64,000 bases of DNA from Stemphylium vesicarium (taxonomy: Eukaryota; Ascomycota; Dothideomycetes; Pleosporales; Pleosporaceae). The notes under the pieces were generated by a model. The model saw only the letters and a list, made by a program, of their open reading frames with translations, was not told where the DNA came from and ran no database searches. Positions 43,291 through 53,743 of the stretch are shown here, piece by piece. The stretch lies in contig QXCR01000042.1 in NCBI GenBank assembly GCA_004380135.1, positions 1-64,000 of the forward strand, read 5' to 3'. The translations under genes and the position numbers were made by a program. How positions within the stretch are numbered: position 1 is the stretch's first letter; the number at the start of each line of letters is the position of its first letter.

Positions 43291-43455
43291 CCCAAGAGAA
43301 TGATATTTTGAATCCAGCGTGCAGCAATATCTAATAGATTGAAAGCGATTGTAATGAACATTTGCCAGCTCCCACCTCATCTCCGGAACGAGGGCACAAA
43401 GGTGGAGGGCCGTCACTGCAAGCGCCTGTGTTGGCGGCTTGCAGGAGCCTTTCTC

Positions 43456-45375
43456 TTAACTACCATTCATCGGATCCCTGAGATGGACTAAGCCCTGCTG
43501 GTTTCGGACCCTCCTAGGCCTGGCGTAGCGTATGCGGCGAGCTGGATGAGAGGTCTTAGCGTCCATTTGCGCGTCATCTGCAGTGCGTTTCTTCGACGAA
43601 GACCGCGGACCGACCTCGTAGGGACTAGGCTTAAGTACAGGCTGTTGGAGTTGCATGGGCTGTGCCGAGCTATAGAGAGGCTCGCTGTAGGCAACAGATG
43701 GTTGCGGAAAGCTGTACCCGGGCGCGAGGTTCGATGGTGCATGGTTCAGATTGTTCGATGGATGCGCATATCCGGTTTGTCTGCTACTTGGCTGATGAGG
43801 ATCTGTCCCGCTGGCCCAGTTCCTAGAATCCACAACTTGGTTTGTCTGCAAGTTGTGTGGAGCTTGTTGAGGCGCGCGCAAAGGGGCGCCATACTGCATG
43901 TTGGGGTGGGGACTGTGACCGACGGCATCCCCCGCAGGAACAACCCCAACATCAACATTGTCGACTCGGTCATTGACATCGCCCTCCTCGTTGTCTGGAG
44001 CAGGACCCTGCGATATAGCATTAACGCCATTCTTCTTTTTCCAGAGCGGTCGTCCCTCTTCCATGATCTTCTGGCGTTTCCCATTTTGATCCTTGTTTAC
44101 CTTCGTACCATTGATCCGCTGCACCGGCGATCCCACCGTCGTCTCAATATTCTCGCCCTTCAACATATGAAAGCAGCGAGCCTTGGACAACCGCATCAGC
44201 TGGCACATATGTTCAATACGTCCCTTGAACGTAAGAAGTCGGGATTTAAAGACCAGGGTCATAGCCTGAGAGTCGTATATGGATAGCGACGTGGGACCAT
44301 GGATGTGCAGCTTCTCGGCAACATCAACAATCTTCCAGCAAACCTTCTCCATTTGGTCTGGGAGAGGCTCGTAGGGTGCGCCAGCGACCCAGCGATTCTG
44401 GAAGGCCGGATTCCGGCTGCGGTCCTCGCACTTCGAGGTATCTTTCATTGCCTCGAGGAGGTCGAAGACGTAGGCTGCGCGTTCGTTGTCGGTGGTGGGG
44501 ATCGTGTCATCGTTCTCTGGCGCGCGCCAGTTCTTCTCGATGCTCCGCTGGGACATGGCCGCTTCTGCTTGGGCCAGGTTTCCAAACGCTAGCCCATAGG
44601 GGTTTGCGGGCTGTGTATCAGGCTGATCTGCCTGCTGCGGTGGGGTAATCGACGCACGTGCTTCTTCCTGGACATAATGCACTGCCGTATAGTTCTCGTT
44701 TGCGCCCTGCTCAGGATGCACCGGCCTATACTCCTCGTTTGCGCCCTGCTCGTAATGCGCCGGTATATACTCTTCGCCCGACCCTTGCTGGGGATCCACG
44801 AAGCGGTCAAAAGGAGGTACTGGATACATAACCGCCGGCGGTGGCATATTAAATCCTTGGTACGGTGTTGTTTGCTGTGGCCAGTATTCATTCGATTGCG
44901 TCTGGGCCCCATGACCATCCACAAAGTTTTCCTGTCGACTCCCTTCCCTCCACAGACCCTGAGGATTGTTCGGCACCGCGCCGAAAAACTGACCAAGGTC
45001 CTCTTGTTGATACCCATCCCAAGACGAATCCTGGAAATCATCAACGCCCACACCAGCATCAAACTGACCCAGACCTTCCTGGAACTCGGTCATCTGAGAG
45101 ATGATACTGTCCAAGGACTCGGTAGATGGTGACTGAAACCAGGTCTTAAGGTCGTCAGGGTGATCCATCAGCGCCTGACCATCGAAGAGACATTCCGAGA
45201 AGTCCCCTGCACCATTTTCGTCTATCGCGAATACTCCAAATGTACCATGTTGCGGCGGGTACTCGTTGGTCGGAGTCATTGGCCACTGCATCTCGAAAGC
45301 CTCTGCACCTTCTATGAAGCTAAAGTCGAGGTTGAAGTCGAAGTCGTAGTTGGGGGTAATCTGTTGTTGAGACAT
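43456..45375 (-). CDS. Large low-complexity protein with central conserved block and internal 13-aa repeats
   Basis: Intronless, 639 aa from the ATG at 45375. Residues 1-280 are acidic and Gln/Pro/Tyr-rich, resembling an activation region. They hold three tandem 13-residue repeats (201-239) of the form EEYxPxHxEQGAN. A predicted helical block at about residues 285-400 (NERAAYVFDLLEAMKDTS, MEKVCWKIVDVAEKLHIHGP, FKSRLLTFKGRIEHMCQLMR) is the only ordered part. The tail is Pro/Gln/Ser-rich and ends in basic NLS-like clusters (SSKKRTADD, RRIRYARPRRVR). A nuclear regulatory role is plausible, but no DNA-binding domain is recognised. Confidence 0.7.
   Translation of the reverse strand: MSQQQITPNYDFDFNLDFSFIEGAEAFEMQWPMTPTNEYPPQHGTFGVFAIDENGAGDFSECLFDGQALMDHPDDLKTWFQSPSTESLDSIISQMTEFQEGLGQFDAGVGVDDFQDSSWDGYQQEDLGQFFGAVPNNPQGLWREGSRQENFVDGHGAQTQSNEYWPQQTTPYQGFNMPPPAVMYPVPPFDRFVDPQQGSGEEYIPAHYEQGANEEYRPVHPEQGANENYTAVHYVQEEARASITPPQQADQPDTQPANPYGLAFGNLAQAEAAMSQRSIEKNWRAPENDDTIPTTDNERAAYVFDLLEAMKDTSKCEDRSRNPAFQNRWVAGAPYEPLPDQMEKVCWKIVDVAEKLHIHGPTSLSIYDSQAMTLVFKSRLLTFKGRIEHMCQLMRLSKARCFHMLKGENIETTVGSPVQRINGTKVNKDQNGKRQKIMEEGRPLWKKKNGVNAISQGPAPDNEEGDVNDRVDNVDVGVVPAGDAVGHSPHPNMQYGAPLRAPQQAPHNLQTNQVVDSRNWASGTDPHQPSSRQTGYAHPSNNLNHAPSNLAPGYSFPQPSVAYSEPLYSSAQPMQLQQPVLKPSPYEVGPRSSSKKRTADDAQMDAKTSHPARRIRYARPRRVRNQQGLVHLRDPMNGS
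44659..44775 (-). repeat. Three in-frame 39-bp repeats (13 aa each)
   Basis: The repeats encode residues 201-213, 214-226 and 227-239 of the large low-complexity protein. Copies 1 and 2 are close; copy 3 has diverged. The unit length is a multiple of three, so copy changes would keep the frame. Confidence 0.8.
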
Positions 45376-46395
45376 CTTTGGTGGGTAGTGTAAAGCTTGT
45401 AGTTGGGGTGTGATGGGTTTGAGCTGGAGGATTGAAAGGAGAAGTGGTGTTCCGCTGCGGTTGAGACTGGGGGTTGGCTATGTAAAATTCGTGGTCTTGC
45501 CGTGAAGGGTCTGCGCTGGGGTGTTGGGCGGAGGAGTGGTTTTTCGCTGTGGTTGAGTCTCGGGTTTGGTTGAGCAGTTGTGGTGCAGTGGTGAGTCGGT
45601 GGGGTGAGTTGGAGGGGCAGCCTATATTGTCTAGGGGCGGGAGAGGTGAATAGCACGTTCTTTCACTGAGTATCCGTGCCCTCACTTCACTGGGTTTGGG
45701 GTCTGTGGTAGACTCGGGAGTGAAGCATTGTGCCCACATATTCCCCTAGTTCCCGAATTGGCAATGATGTACAGAGTGAAGAGTATTGGATTTGGTGTTT
45801 TCACGATATAGTGTGGCCTTCTACGCCGTCGTCGTACAATTTCGGCTGGAGTCAGCTGAGTAACTTTCGCGTAAATGCTGCGTCTTTAGCGGGTTTTTAG
45901 ACATCTGGTGGGCTCAAGCCTTTTCCAGTCAAATGTCCTTCTATTATCAGATCGTCCTCAAAGCGCGAGTATGAGGCTTCGGGGAATTTGAACTACAAAT
46001 CGCGCTGGTGCGTAGATAATACTCATACTACGCACTCCTTTCATCTGTAGTCGACATCAATAGGGGTTACCTGCTAAAGGGATGGGAACATCAGAGACAG
46101 GAAAACCGCTGGCAGACACTCCAAGCAAACGAAACTCGAGCTTATTCTACCAGTAGAAATTTCTGAGAGAATGAATCATGTGCGCAATCGTGGAACGCAT
46201 ATATCTTCTCAGTAGGGAGAGCTTAGGCTTGAGCTTTGGCTCTAGCACGAATTTCTCGTACCAATCAAGACCACATTAGCACGATTACAGAGATGGAAGA
46301 TTTCAAATGGTAAAGATGTTAAAGCATATTGACTACGACTACTAATGTCCGTGAACAGTGGCCAAAACTTGGGTGGACTCTAGCAATATAGCTAT
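45376..46395. other. Intergenic, upstream of the large low-complexity gene
   Basis: About 1 kb. Frames at 45312-45739 overlap the gene start and are proline/threonine-rich artefacts. Nothing else is recognised. Confidence 0.4.
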
Positions 46396-47688
46396 CTATA
46401 CAAAGTTGCAGATTTCCTGACCCTGTTGTTTCTCACACCCCATTCCCTTTCCTTCCCTCTCATTATTCTCATGCTCTTTCCAAAACTTGCTCACCTGCTT
46501 CAAAAACGCCTTATCATAGTACGACCATGTAGTCGGCACTTTCCTATCGGGCCAGGCAAACGAGCCTACCAGGTAATCATTGCTTCTTTGCAAAAGATGG
46601 TCGATATTGGTGGGCCTACTTTCCGCCGGCAACTTCATCAGCTCCATGTGGGTCAGATCAGTTGCGTGATCCCACAGACGGTTGAACTGCTGGTTTAGAG
46701 TAGACGACCCGTATGTCCATCTCTCTGGCTCACCAAAAGTCACCCACGAGTTTTTGGAAATGGCGTGATTGAAGCAGGTGCCGCAGTTCAACTCATATCG
46801 CTTTAGCATCCCACGGTCTTGATCGGTTCCTTCGAAAGGCAGGATACGGAACGTGGATGACTCGACGTATATGTCTGGCGTCGCGACGATGGTATTGTCA
46901 ATTCCCGACACGTCTAGTCCAAGAACCGTGGCTAATTTGTCGCCGATGCGACGAATGCGCGTAATGATGTTTTCCTTTTCATCTTCCCAATACAGTAGTT
47001 TCGTGAGAATTCCATCTTCTGAAAGACCCATAATCTCTCCTGCGTATTCTCTTCTTCCAGTGTCCCCTGGCTTGGAAGACGGCTCGAGCTTTTGCAATAC
47101 ATAATATTCATTTTCTGCGAATGTCATCTGCGGGAACATTGAGTATGCCTTGTTCCATGTTATGGAATTGAGTGTTGCTGTGGAGGCAGCTTGGAGGAGT
47201 AGTAATGCTAGCGGTGACCCCCGACTAAGTTTTACTTGTATACTGACTCCATCGTCTTCTGCGCCAGATCTTTTGAATATCCTGTTGTTAGATTCATCAA
47301 CCAAGTTCCAGCCCTCACACTCAAGATAGGCTCTGATTAGGCCAAGATTTTCCGTTGGCCCATTCACCGAGTCCTCGACATAGAGATGAAGCCTATCAAC
47401 GGGATGATGAAGCTGGTTTCCGACGAACTTTCGTGCAAAGTCGTCTCCAATGATGGCCCCAGTTCTGGCCTGGAGGCCCCGGAAACCCTTGGGGTATTTG
47501 AACAATGCAAGAAGCTTGCTGTCGATGTTGTTATAGCAAGATGGAAGCGCGTCAGTCTTCAGGGCAACGTTGACAGACTTGGAGAGGCGTGATGGGATCG
47601 CAAAGTCCGGGGGGCCAAGGTAGGACATGATGCGCTCCTGCGCAGGTGCCATGGAAGACGAAAGAAGGTAGTTGAGATCCAATTTCAT
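46396..47688 (-). CDS. Uncharacterised fungal protein
   Basis: 430 aa from the ATG at 47688 (MKLDLNYLL); an in-frame ATG at 47754 would add 22 residues. The N-terminal 60 residues are hydrophobic to polar. A segment around residues 95-140 (FARKFVGNQLHHPVDRLHLYVEDS, LGLIRAYLECEGWNLVDES) and GMLKRYELNCGTCFNHAISKNSWVTF near the middle look ordered. The C-terminus is charged (EHENNEREGKG). Similar proteins occur widely in ascomycetes without known function, as far as I recall. No catalytic motif, signal peptide or membrane helix is clear. Intronless. Confidence 0.7.
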   Translation of the reverse strand: MKLDLNYLLSSSMAPAQERIMSYLGPPDFAIPSRLSKSVNVALKTDALPSCYNNIDSKLLALFKYPKGFRGLQARTGAIIGDDFARKFVGNQLHHPVDRLHLYVEDSVNGPTENLGLIRAYLECEGWNLVDESNNRIFKRSGAEDDGVSIQVKLSRGSPLALLLLQAASTATLNSITWNKAYSMFPQMTFAENEYYVLQKLEPSSKPGDTGRREYAGEIMGLSEDGILTKLLYWEDEKENIITRIRRIGDKLATVLGLDVSGIDNTIVATPDIYVESSTFRILPFEGTDQDRGMLKRYELNCGTCFNHAISKNSWVTFGEPERWTYGSSTLNQQFNRLWDHATDLTHMELMKLPAESRPTNIDHLLQRSNDYLVGSFAWPDRKVPTTWSYYDKAFLKQVSKFWKEHENNEREGKGMGCEKQQGQEICNFV

Positions 47689-48340
47689 GGTTGGTCGAGG
47701 TATTTGAGTGTGTAGTTGTGATGTAAATTGCAAGTGGCCGGGAAAACCCGACATATACACCAGGGAAGGCTGTGTGGATTCACAGGTCAAGGCAACTCCT
47801 AGGAAAGCACCACCCTTGCAAATTATGTGAAAGCATGGTGAAAATGTTATTGATGGCTTTCACCTGTGCCCAAATTGCGGGGATCGTTCTATACAAGCAA
47901 AGAGTATACTGTGATGAGTGGGGAGCTGCTCATGACTACGACCCCACAAGGGAATCGAAGCAGTTGGGTGGTTCTTGCGGTAATGCGGTGGATACGAACG
48001 GCTGCGATGTGACACTCATCTACGGTATGGCGCATCATTTGAATGATGAGTGAGGAGGATGCGAGGTGAAAGCAGCTGTCGTCAATTCGCGCCTGCCGCG
48101 TATGGGCTCAGGTCCAAGACACTAATACGTATGCGCGCATGCCAGACATGTTTTGGACCGGATATGGAAGCCTTGTAAACGTAGAAGAAATGTGGCCAAA
48201 ATTTTCAAACTATGGGAAAGATGATCGGGAAAGACTTCATTGATATTTGTTGTGAACAAAACGCTTGCTTCAAACGTGGAACAACAAAAACGAGTACAAT
48301 AGACAAAGCAATGCGGCGAATCTCACCACACCAACTGAGC
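47689..48340. other. Intergenic holding a candidate small secreted protein
   Basis: About 650 bp between two minus-strand genes. A plus-strand small frame at 47835-48053 is listed separately. The rest shows no feature. Confidence 0.4.
47835..48053 (+). CDS. Candidate small secreted cysteine-containing protein
   Basis: 72 codons from an ATG. Residues 1-18 (KMLLMAFTCAQIAGIVLY) have a basic start and hydrophobic core, as in a signal peptide. The remaining about 50 residues are polar and hold three cysteines (DEWGA.., GSCGNAVD, NGCDVT) plus one in the presumed mature start (YCDEW). It is divergent from the gene starting at 47688, 150 bp away. The features fit a small secreted effector-like protein. 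The length is within chance for a random frame, so it needs expression evidence. No homologue is recognised. Confidence 0.3.
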   Translation: MVKMLLMAFTCAQIAGIVLYKQRVYCDEWGAAHDYDPTRESKQLGGSCGNAVDTNGCDVTLIYGMAHHLNDE

Positions 48341-49744
48341 TTAAGTAGCAGGCTTCCTCGACTCCAGTTTTCTCGGCGCCTTCTTCGCAGCTGGTGTAGA
48401 CGTTTGGCTGCCGGCATCACTTGCAGGTGCATTAGCTGTCCGGTGGCCCAATTTCCGTGGCTTTCTCTTTTCATTGCCTCCCGCAGCTGGAGAGCTGTTT
48501 TCCTTGCTATCGCTAAAAGACACGCGTTTCGCCTGGCTAGGAGAGGGTCGCGTGTTGTTTGCTGTTTGGGACTTTGGTGGTGAAGGCTTAGACCGAGTGC
48601 TTGCTGCGGGTTGACGTTGGGGTTGTTCAAGCTTTGGCGGTTGCTTTTGCTGCGTGGGGTGCGATGCGGATTGTGGGTCCTGGGGCGTCCTTGTTGTAGG
48701 AGGTCTTTGAGAGCGAGGCTTCTCAGCTTTAGGTACCTCCTGGGCCGTTTCGCTAGACGACGGGGTACTTTGCTGGTTCCCTTGCTTCGACGGCTGCTGG
48801 CTGGCTGCCTTTGCTTGCTGATTCGAAGCCTGGGAAGCTTGCTTGGGCTGTTGTTGGCTTCTGTTCGGTACTTGTTGATTCTGTCTCTGTGTTTGCTGCC
48901 GGGGTTGCTGCGGGCTTTGTTGTTGTTGTTGTTGCTGCTGTTGTTGCCCCTGGCCCTTTCCTCCCCATGGATTTATCGCTGCTCCTATTCCACCAAGGCC
49001 CAACGCACCTCCGACGCCCTGTGCTGATGGCATATTAGGCATACTCGGCATCTTCGGTCGCCAATTCGTCATGTCATTTGCCGACTGCGTCCAAGATTGT
49101 GGCATTTGGTCCGGCGCATCATTCTTCATCTGCTCCAATTCTTCCTTGGAAGGTGCCTGTGTCTCCTTGGTCTGCATGACCATCTTCTCCAAAGCCTTCT
49201 TTTGTGATGGTGATGACTTGATATCTGGAAGAAAGTCGCCAACCACTCCTTGAACTCCTTGACTGGCCATTTCTCCGAGGTCCCAAAACGGTCCCGACAT
49301 GGCACCGTACACTGAACCCACACCGCCTCCGAGTAGACCGGTGACGGTTGAAACCACACCTCCAACCAGTGCACCGGTCAATTTCCCGATGGTAACACCG
49401 GGTTGTACGCCCAATCCAGCTCCGGCGGCAAGCCCCTGAAAGGCACCTGACTGCGTGTACTTTGCAGCCTTGCCAAAGCTCTCAGCTTCGATCTCTTTGT
49501 TGATGGCCTTTGCTAGAATTTCTTCTCTTGCTTTCGCATCACCCGCTCCGTGTGCCGCTTGCCTCAATTCCCACGCTTTCTGCCCTGCTTGCAGAGCCAT
49601 ACTGGCAGATACACCAGCATTTTGCTTGATCTCATGGTCAGGGATGCCGCCTTGCTGGGCGCCAGCATTGTCGTTAGCCGGAGCCTTACTGGGCGAGTTC
49701 GCAGCCTTGGGCTTTGGTTGTTGTTGCGCTTTCTTTGGAGGCAT
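48341..49744 (-). CDS. Glycine-zipper protein with disordered Gln-rich tail
   Basis: Intronless, 467 aa from the ATG at 49744. The N-terminus is Lys/Gln/Ala-rich. Residues about 95-170 form a Gly/Ala/Val-rich stretch with small-residue periodicity (GLAAGAGLGV, GALVGGVVSTVTGLLGGGVGSVYGAM), like a glycine-zipper or membrane-inserting hairpin. A long disordered tail follows with a run of ten Gln, many Ser/Pro/Gln residues and basic patches (KRVSFSD, RKPRKLG, KKAPRKLESRK). KRVSF resembles a PP1-docking RVxF site. The actual role is unknown; the zipper suggests membrane association, the tail suggests nucleic acid or protein binding. Confidence 0.68.
   Translation of the reverse strand: MPPKKAQQQPKPKAANSPSKAPANDNAGAQQGGIPDHEIKQNAGVSASMALQAGQKAWELRQAAHGAGDAKAREEILAKAINKEIEAESFGKAAKYTQSGAFQGLAAGAGLGVQPGVTIGKLTGALVGGVVSTVTGLLGGGVGSVYGAMSGPFWDLGEMASQGVQGVVGDFLPDIKSSPSQKKALEKMVMQTKETQAPSKEELEQMKNDAPDQMPQSWTQSANDMTNWRPKMPSMPNMPSAQGVGGALGLGGIGAAINPWGGKGQGQQQQQQQQQQSPQQPRQQTQRQNQQVPNRSQQQPKQASQASNQQAKAASQQPSKQGNQQSTPSSSETAQEVPKAEKPRSQRPPTTRTPQDPQSASHPTQQKQPPKLEQPQRQPAASTRSKPSPPKSQTANNTRPSPSQAKRVSFSDSKENSSPAAGGNEKRKPRKLGHRTANAPASDAGSQTSTPAAKKAPRKLESRKPAT
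48918..48947 (-). repeat. CAA/CAG tract encoding ten glutamines
   Basis: Mixed CAA and CAG codons form a Gln10 run within the glycine-zipper protein. The codon mix lowers slippage compared with a pure repeat. Confidence 0.7.
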
Positions 49745-50313
49745 TTTGGTAGTTCGCAATGTTCGTGAATGCTGTCAAGGGTCCGGAATGGTGCTTTGAA
49801 GGTCGACAGTAGTGTGACAGCACAAGCGCCAATGCTCTACGTCACCCGGCCGTCGAGATCGTCGGTGGTGCACGCGTGTGGCCAGCAGACAACCTGTTTT
49901 ACTAAGTCGCATGAGACGCGGCGGGTAGGGATAGCCCGTCTTACGTCTTCGGGGTCGGAGGCGCGCCGGGTTGGTGCCTAATGCTGATTCGTCGCGAAAC
50001 TAGGGTATCATGACGTCAGTGGCACATCACAGCGCGAAGCTTTCTCCTGTTTCCATCTGTAGCACAATAAGAGTGCAGGAAATCTGTTAGCGAGTATACA
50101 GGGCGCGGGATTTGCACGATATGTAGCAACACGTTTTGAAAAACCAGCGGATCGACTTTATGCGCGGGTGAATCCCGGATTAGCATCATGTATTCAGAAC
50201 ACAATAGTCCATCAAAGCAACACAGGACCACGAAAGGGGAAGATACAAAGAATTCGCTGTGATTGATAGCTAATATATTTTGATCACATGCATACGTGTT
50301 ATCTCCAGCTACG
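49745..50313. other. Intergenic
   Basis: About 570 bp, promoter of the glycine-zipper gene and 3' flank of the DUF1593 gene. No feature is recognised. Confidence 0.4.
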
Positions 50314-51865
50314 TTATGCCTTCTTCATCGCATCCCCTATAGCAAGCGCAGCCTCGCCCCCTCCCTTCAACTCCTTGTTCGTCGCTTGGATCAAGACTCT
50401 TCGGTAGCTCGTCAGGCTTGGTGTTCCGTTGTCAGTCACTTCAAGTATGAGGTGCAGCAATTGGCCCTGAGCAACTGGTTGTCTACTCATCAATTCCACG
50501 GCGCACTTATCCGGTGGCGGAAGCGTGACTTCGACTTTCCTTCCCTCATCATCCAGCTTCTTGATGCCCAGTTCTGCGACTTCGGCATCAACCCACCACT
50601 GTGTAGCCGTGGGTTCGCGGTAGTGCCACCATTTGAAGGTCAACTTGCCACCGTCCGGATCATACGTAGCAGAGGCGTCGAGCGTGATGGTAGACCCAGC
50701 CTCTGCTGTGATCTGGGCTGGGGCTAGGCCTTTGAAGCCGCTGATATTGATGACAGGGTGGTGGTTAGCTTTTGCGAAGTCAGGCTCCATGCTCCACTTG
50801 ATGCGAGCGGCAAAATCGTTTTGAAAGGCGTCACGCCAACGCCATATGGTCGCATGATTGGACGTATAGGTCCTTTCATCCACTTTGACACGATCTACCG
50901 CGTCGCTAAAATGGTTGCTGTTCACGCCTTCAGTGCTGATGTCTGTACGGCCGTATCTGCCACCCCAGGAGCCATAGTGCGGGCAGTCAGGGACCCCCAA
51001 ACCGTTTTGAATAAGGTACAGAAATGTTGGTGTATCTCCTTCTGGGATGAAGAGGTAGTCGGGATACGCGCTTCCAAGAGGGCCGATCTGGATGTTCTTC
51101 TTGATCCAATCCTTCTCCATCTTGGTGAAGTCTGGGCCGCCCTCATCGAAGCCATAGTACTTATCGCCGGAGATGCCCGTCCATGCAGCCAGGCCATACT
51201 GGTTCCATCCATGGATCGACGCAATGTAAAACACATCGGGAAAATTGTTTCGTATCCACGCTCCCGTGTCATCTTGATCAGAGATGGCATAAACGCGCAG
51301 GCGTGCAAGCAAGCGCCTGGAATCATCTGGATCGTAGTCGTCATCCACCTTTAGTAGAGCCTGAGCAAGCGTGTTGGTGCCGCCCCAGCAAAGCACCCAT
51401 AGCGGCTGCATCGAAGGCGTGACAATTCGGTCGTACAAGAGTTGTGAACCAGCAGACAATGGGGTTTCGGTGCCGACAGCGGACATTCCATACGTCTATG
51501 CTGCATCAGCTTCATTTACACGTGATGCATCGCATCTTCGTTGTCGGCCGTCAACCTACCTCAGCACCTTTCTTAACAAGGCCGCGCAAGTGGTCGGCAG
51601 TGGGGTATGGCCATTTTGGATGAGTATGTTTGTTCAAATTGTCCAAAGCGCCAGCGTAGGCATCGATGATCTTTTCCATATCTTGTGGGCATACTTTGTT
51701 CTTCATCCACGTACTCGTGCAAGCAATCAGGCCTTCCGTCTCGAACTCGTTTGCGTAGAGCAGGTATCGGCATAGTGACTCTGCGTCATCAGGCTCGTTT
51801 GAGATGTCCGACAAGATGATCACGCGGGGTTTCTGCGTGTAGGTTTGAAGTCGTTCAGTGGCCAT
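50314..51865 (-). CDS. DUF1593 (Sde182-type) nucleoside-hydrolase-like protein
   Basis: Exons 51865..51560 and 51495..50314, phase 0, 495 aa. The N-terminal domain has the nucleoside-hydrolase-like fold of DUF1593: RVIILSDISNEPDDAESLCRYLLYANEF carries the Asp cluster that binds calcium in true nucleoside hydrolases. It continues with PLWVLCWGGTNTLAQAL, RVYAISDQDDTG and FPDVFYIASIHGWNQYG. A C-terminal beta-sandwich (about residues 345-480) contains DPDGGKLTFKWWHYREP and LEVTDNGTPSLTSYRRV, as in the usual DUF1593 second domain. These proteins are often linked to plant polysaccharide use, but the reaction is unproven. No signal peptide is evident from the chosen start, the first ATG in the frame. 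Confidence 0.88.
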
Positions 51866-52606
51866 CCTGACGGTGTTAATGCAACACGAGGGGAAGATGA
51901 AGTTGAGCAGGGCGTTGTTGTTGTTGGGACGGTGGTCCAATATCGTTTTGTGCCGTCAATTGCTGTGGTTGCCCACGTTGCTCAATGGCGACCCGAAGTT
52001 CTGCCAATGCGTCTCACGAGGTGGGGCGTTGAGTAGCGAATCCGGTGTCCTTAGGCACTTCCTTCCGTCTAGAGTCGGATCGGCTGCAGTTGCCAATCAT
52101 GATTGGTACCGTCGAGCAATGCTGTGCGAAACCCCTCGTTGCACGACGTTCAAGTCTCCCGGATCCCGCTGTTCGAATATAAGAATAAGGCATCCCATTT
52201 CCCTCAAAGTTTGACAGCGATGGCAAAGTGCGGGATAGCCGTTGCCATGATCTACCAGCCTGTGGAGGCTTAGCGGACTGCGCCACAGCTAGGCTATATT
52301 GAGCCGTAGCTCAGCCTCTCTTGGGACCTAGGCATGACGTATTCAAGTAACCTGTCTCTACCCCGCGTAAACACCAACGGAGCACTATCAAAGGCACAGT
52401 ATTAATGGCATCTTTCAGGCATCCAACAATCGCTGCCATGGTCGCCCCGTTTGTGCCGCTAAGCCGAATGCCAAGCAGGTATGACCATGGTCTCTTACCT
52501 GTAGATGATATAAGGCAAGCTGTGCCCTCGAGCCTGCAGTCAAGCCGACATTACGCTTCCACGCCTTCTTCCAACACAACGACAGCTATACGCTGATTAG
52601 TTAGCC
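51866..52606. other. Divergent intergenic region
   Basis: About 740 bp between the DUF1593 gene and the coiled-coil gene. Nothing is recognised beyond generic promoter sequence. Confidence 0.4.
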
Positions 52607-53743
52607 ATGTCTTCCACTCAGGAAAAGATCCAGCAAGCGGCCCATCAGAATGAGCAACTACTTCGTGGCCTCGAAGAAACAGACGCCGCGCCTTCGCAGC
52701 TCAAGCAACAGAATGCATACATCGCCGACCTGGACGCACAAATCGCAAACACTACTAAACGCGCCAACAAGCTTAAGCAGCAGACTGCGAGCGAACTCAA
52801 AGACCATGAAAAGTACCGCGACTCCACATTCAGACGCTTCGCGCACAAAGCTAGCGGCAAGAAAGAAAGGTTCGCTGAAAAGGCAGCCAAGGAGGAGAAA
52901 GAATACTTCGACGCGATGCAGGAGCAGAAGAGCGCTGAAGATGAGCTAGCCTACTCCAAGCAGCTGCGGGATGAAGCCGAGACGCGCAAGAAAGAAATCT
53001 CGACACACGCCGAACGACACGATAACCTCCAAGCCGAACTCGACCGCCTCTACAACTCCATCTTCGCCGGTCACACTCCCGAGTTCCCCGACGAAGACCG
53101 CAAAGAAGAAGCTTGCAACGCCGCCCGCGCGCACGTGCAGTCGATGAACCAGCGCCTCGAGCGCGAACGGCACATTCTCTTCCTGCTCGGCCAAATCGCG
53201 GTGAAGCTCTCCGCGGCCCGCGAATCGCTCGATGGTGCCTACGGCATGAGCCAATATGACATGTTCGGTGGGGGAACAATGGCCGGCATGCAGAAGCGCA
53301 ACTATTTGGAGCGCGCTGAGAGTGCGATCCAACAGGTGCGCATGTTGCAGGAGCAGGTCAAGCAGGTCGCACCCGAGCTGCCTGGGCTGGGTCCTATGAA
53401 CATCGCCATGGGTAGTATCTGGTCGGACGTCGTCTTCGATAATATCTTCACCGACATGCAGATGCACGACCAGGTCAAGCAGTCGATAACGCAGGTCGAC
53501 CGCGCAGGCAACAAGTGCAGCGATCTCATTCGGCAACGTGAGCAGCAAGAAAAGAGCCTTCGCGGAGAGGTGGATCAGGCAAAGAGCAAATTACAACACG
53601 CTCGTCAAGAACTGCAGCAGGCGCGCGAAGACGCCTTTCGGAGAGTCCTTGGGGGTGCTCAGGGTGGAGCCGCACCGCTGACTGGAGCCCCGCCGCCTGA
53701 ATACGCTCCACCCGAGGGCCCGCCGCCTGGGTATTCGGATTAG
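52607..53743 (+). CDS. Coiled-coil protein of unknown function
   Basis: Intronless, 378 aa. Nearly the whole chain is charged and helical (Gln/Glu/Lys/Ala-rich). Coiled coils are likely at residues about 5-160, 175-200 and 300-350. A less charged segment in the middle (GAYGMSQYDMFGGGTMAGMQKRNYLERAE, then GLGPMNIAMGSIWSDVVFDNIFTDMQMHDQV) is the best candidate for a conserved functional site. The C-terminus is a Gly/Pro-rich tail with repeated PPPEY/PPPGY motifs, possible ligands for WW or SH3 domains. No named family is recognised. It is likely cytosolic. Confidence 0.72.
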   Translation: MSSTQEKIQQAAHQNEQLLRGLEETDAAPSQLKQQNAYIADLDAQIANTTKRANKLKQQTASELKDHEKYRDSTFRRFAHKASGKKERFAEKAAKEEKEYFDAMQEQKSAEDELAYSKQLRDEAETRKKEISTHAERHDNLQAELDRLYNSIFAGHTPEFPDEDRKEEACNAARAHVQSMNQRLERERHILFLLGQIAVKLSAARESLDGAYGMSQYDMFGGGTMAGMQKRNYLERAESAIQQVRMLQEQVKQVAPELPGLGPMNIAMGSIWSDVVFDNIFTDMQMHDQVKQSITQVDRAGNKCSDLIRQREQQEKSLRGEVDQAKSKLQHARQELQQAREDAFRRVLGGAQGGAAPLTGAPPPEYAPPEGPPPGYSD

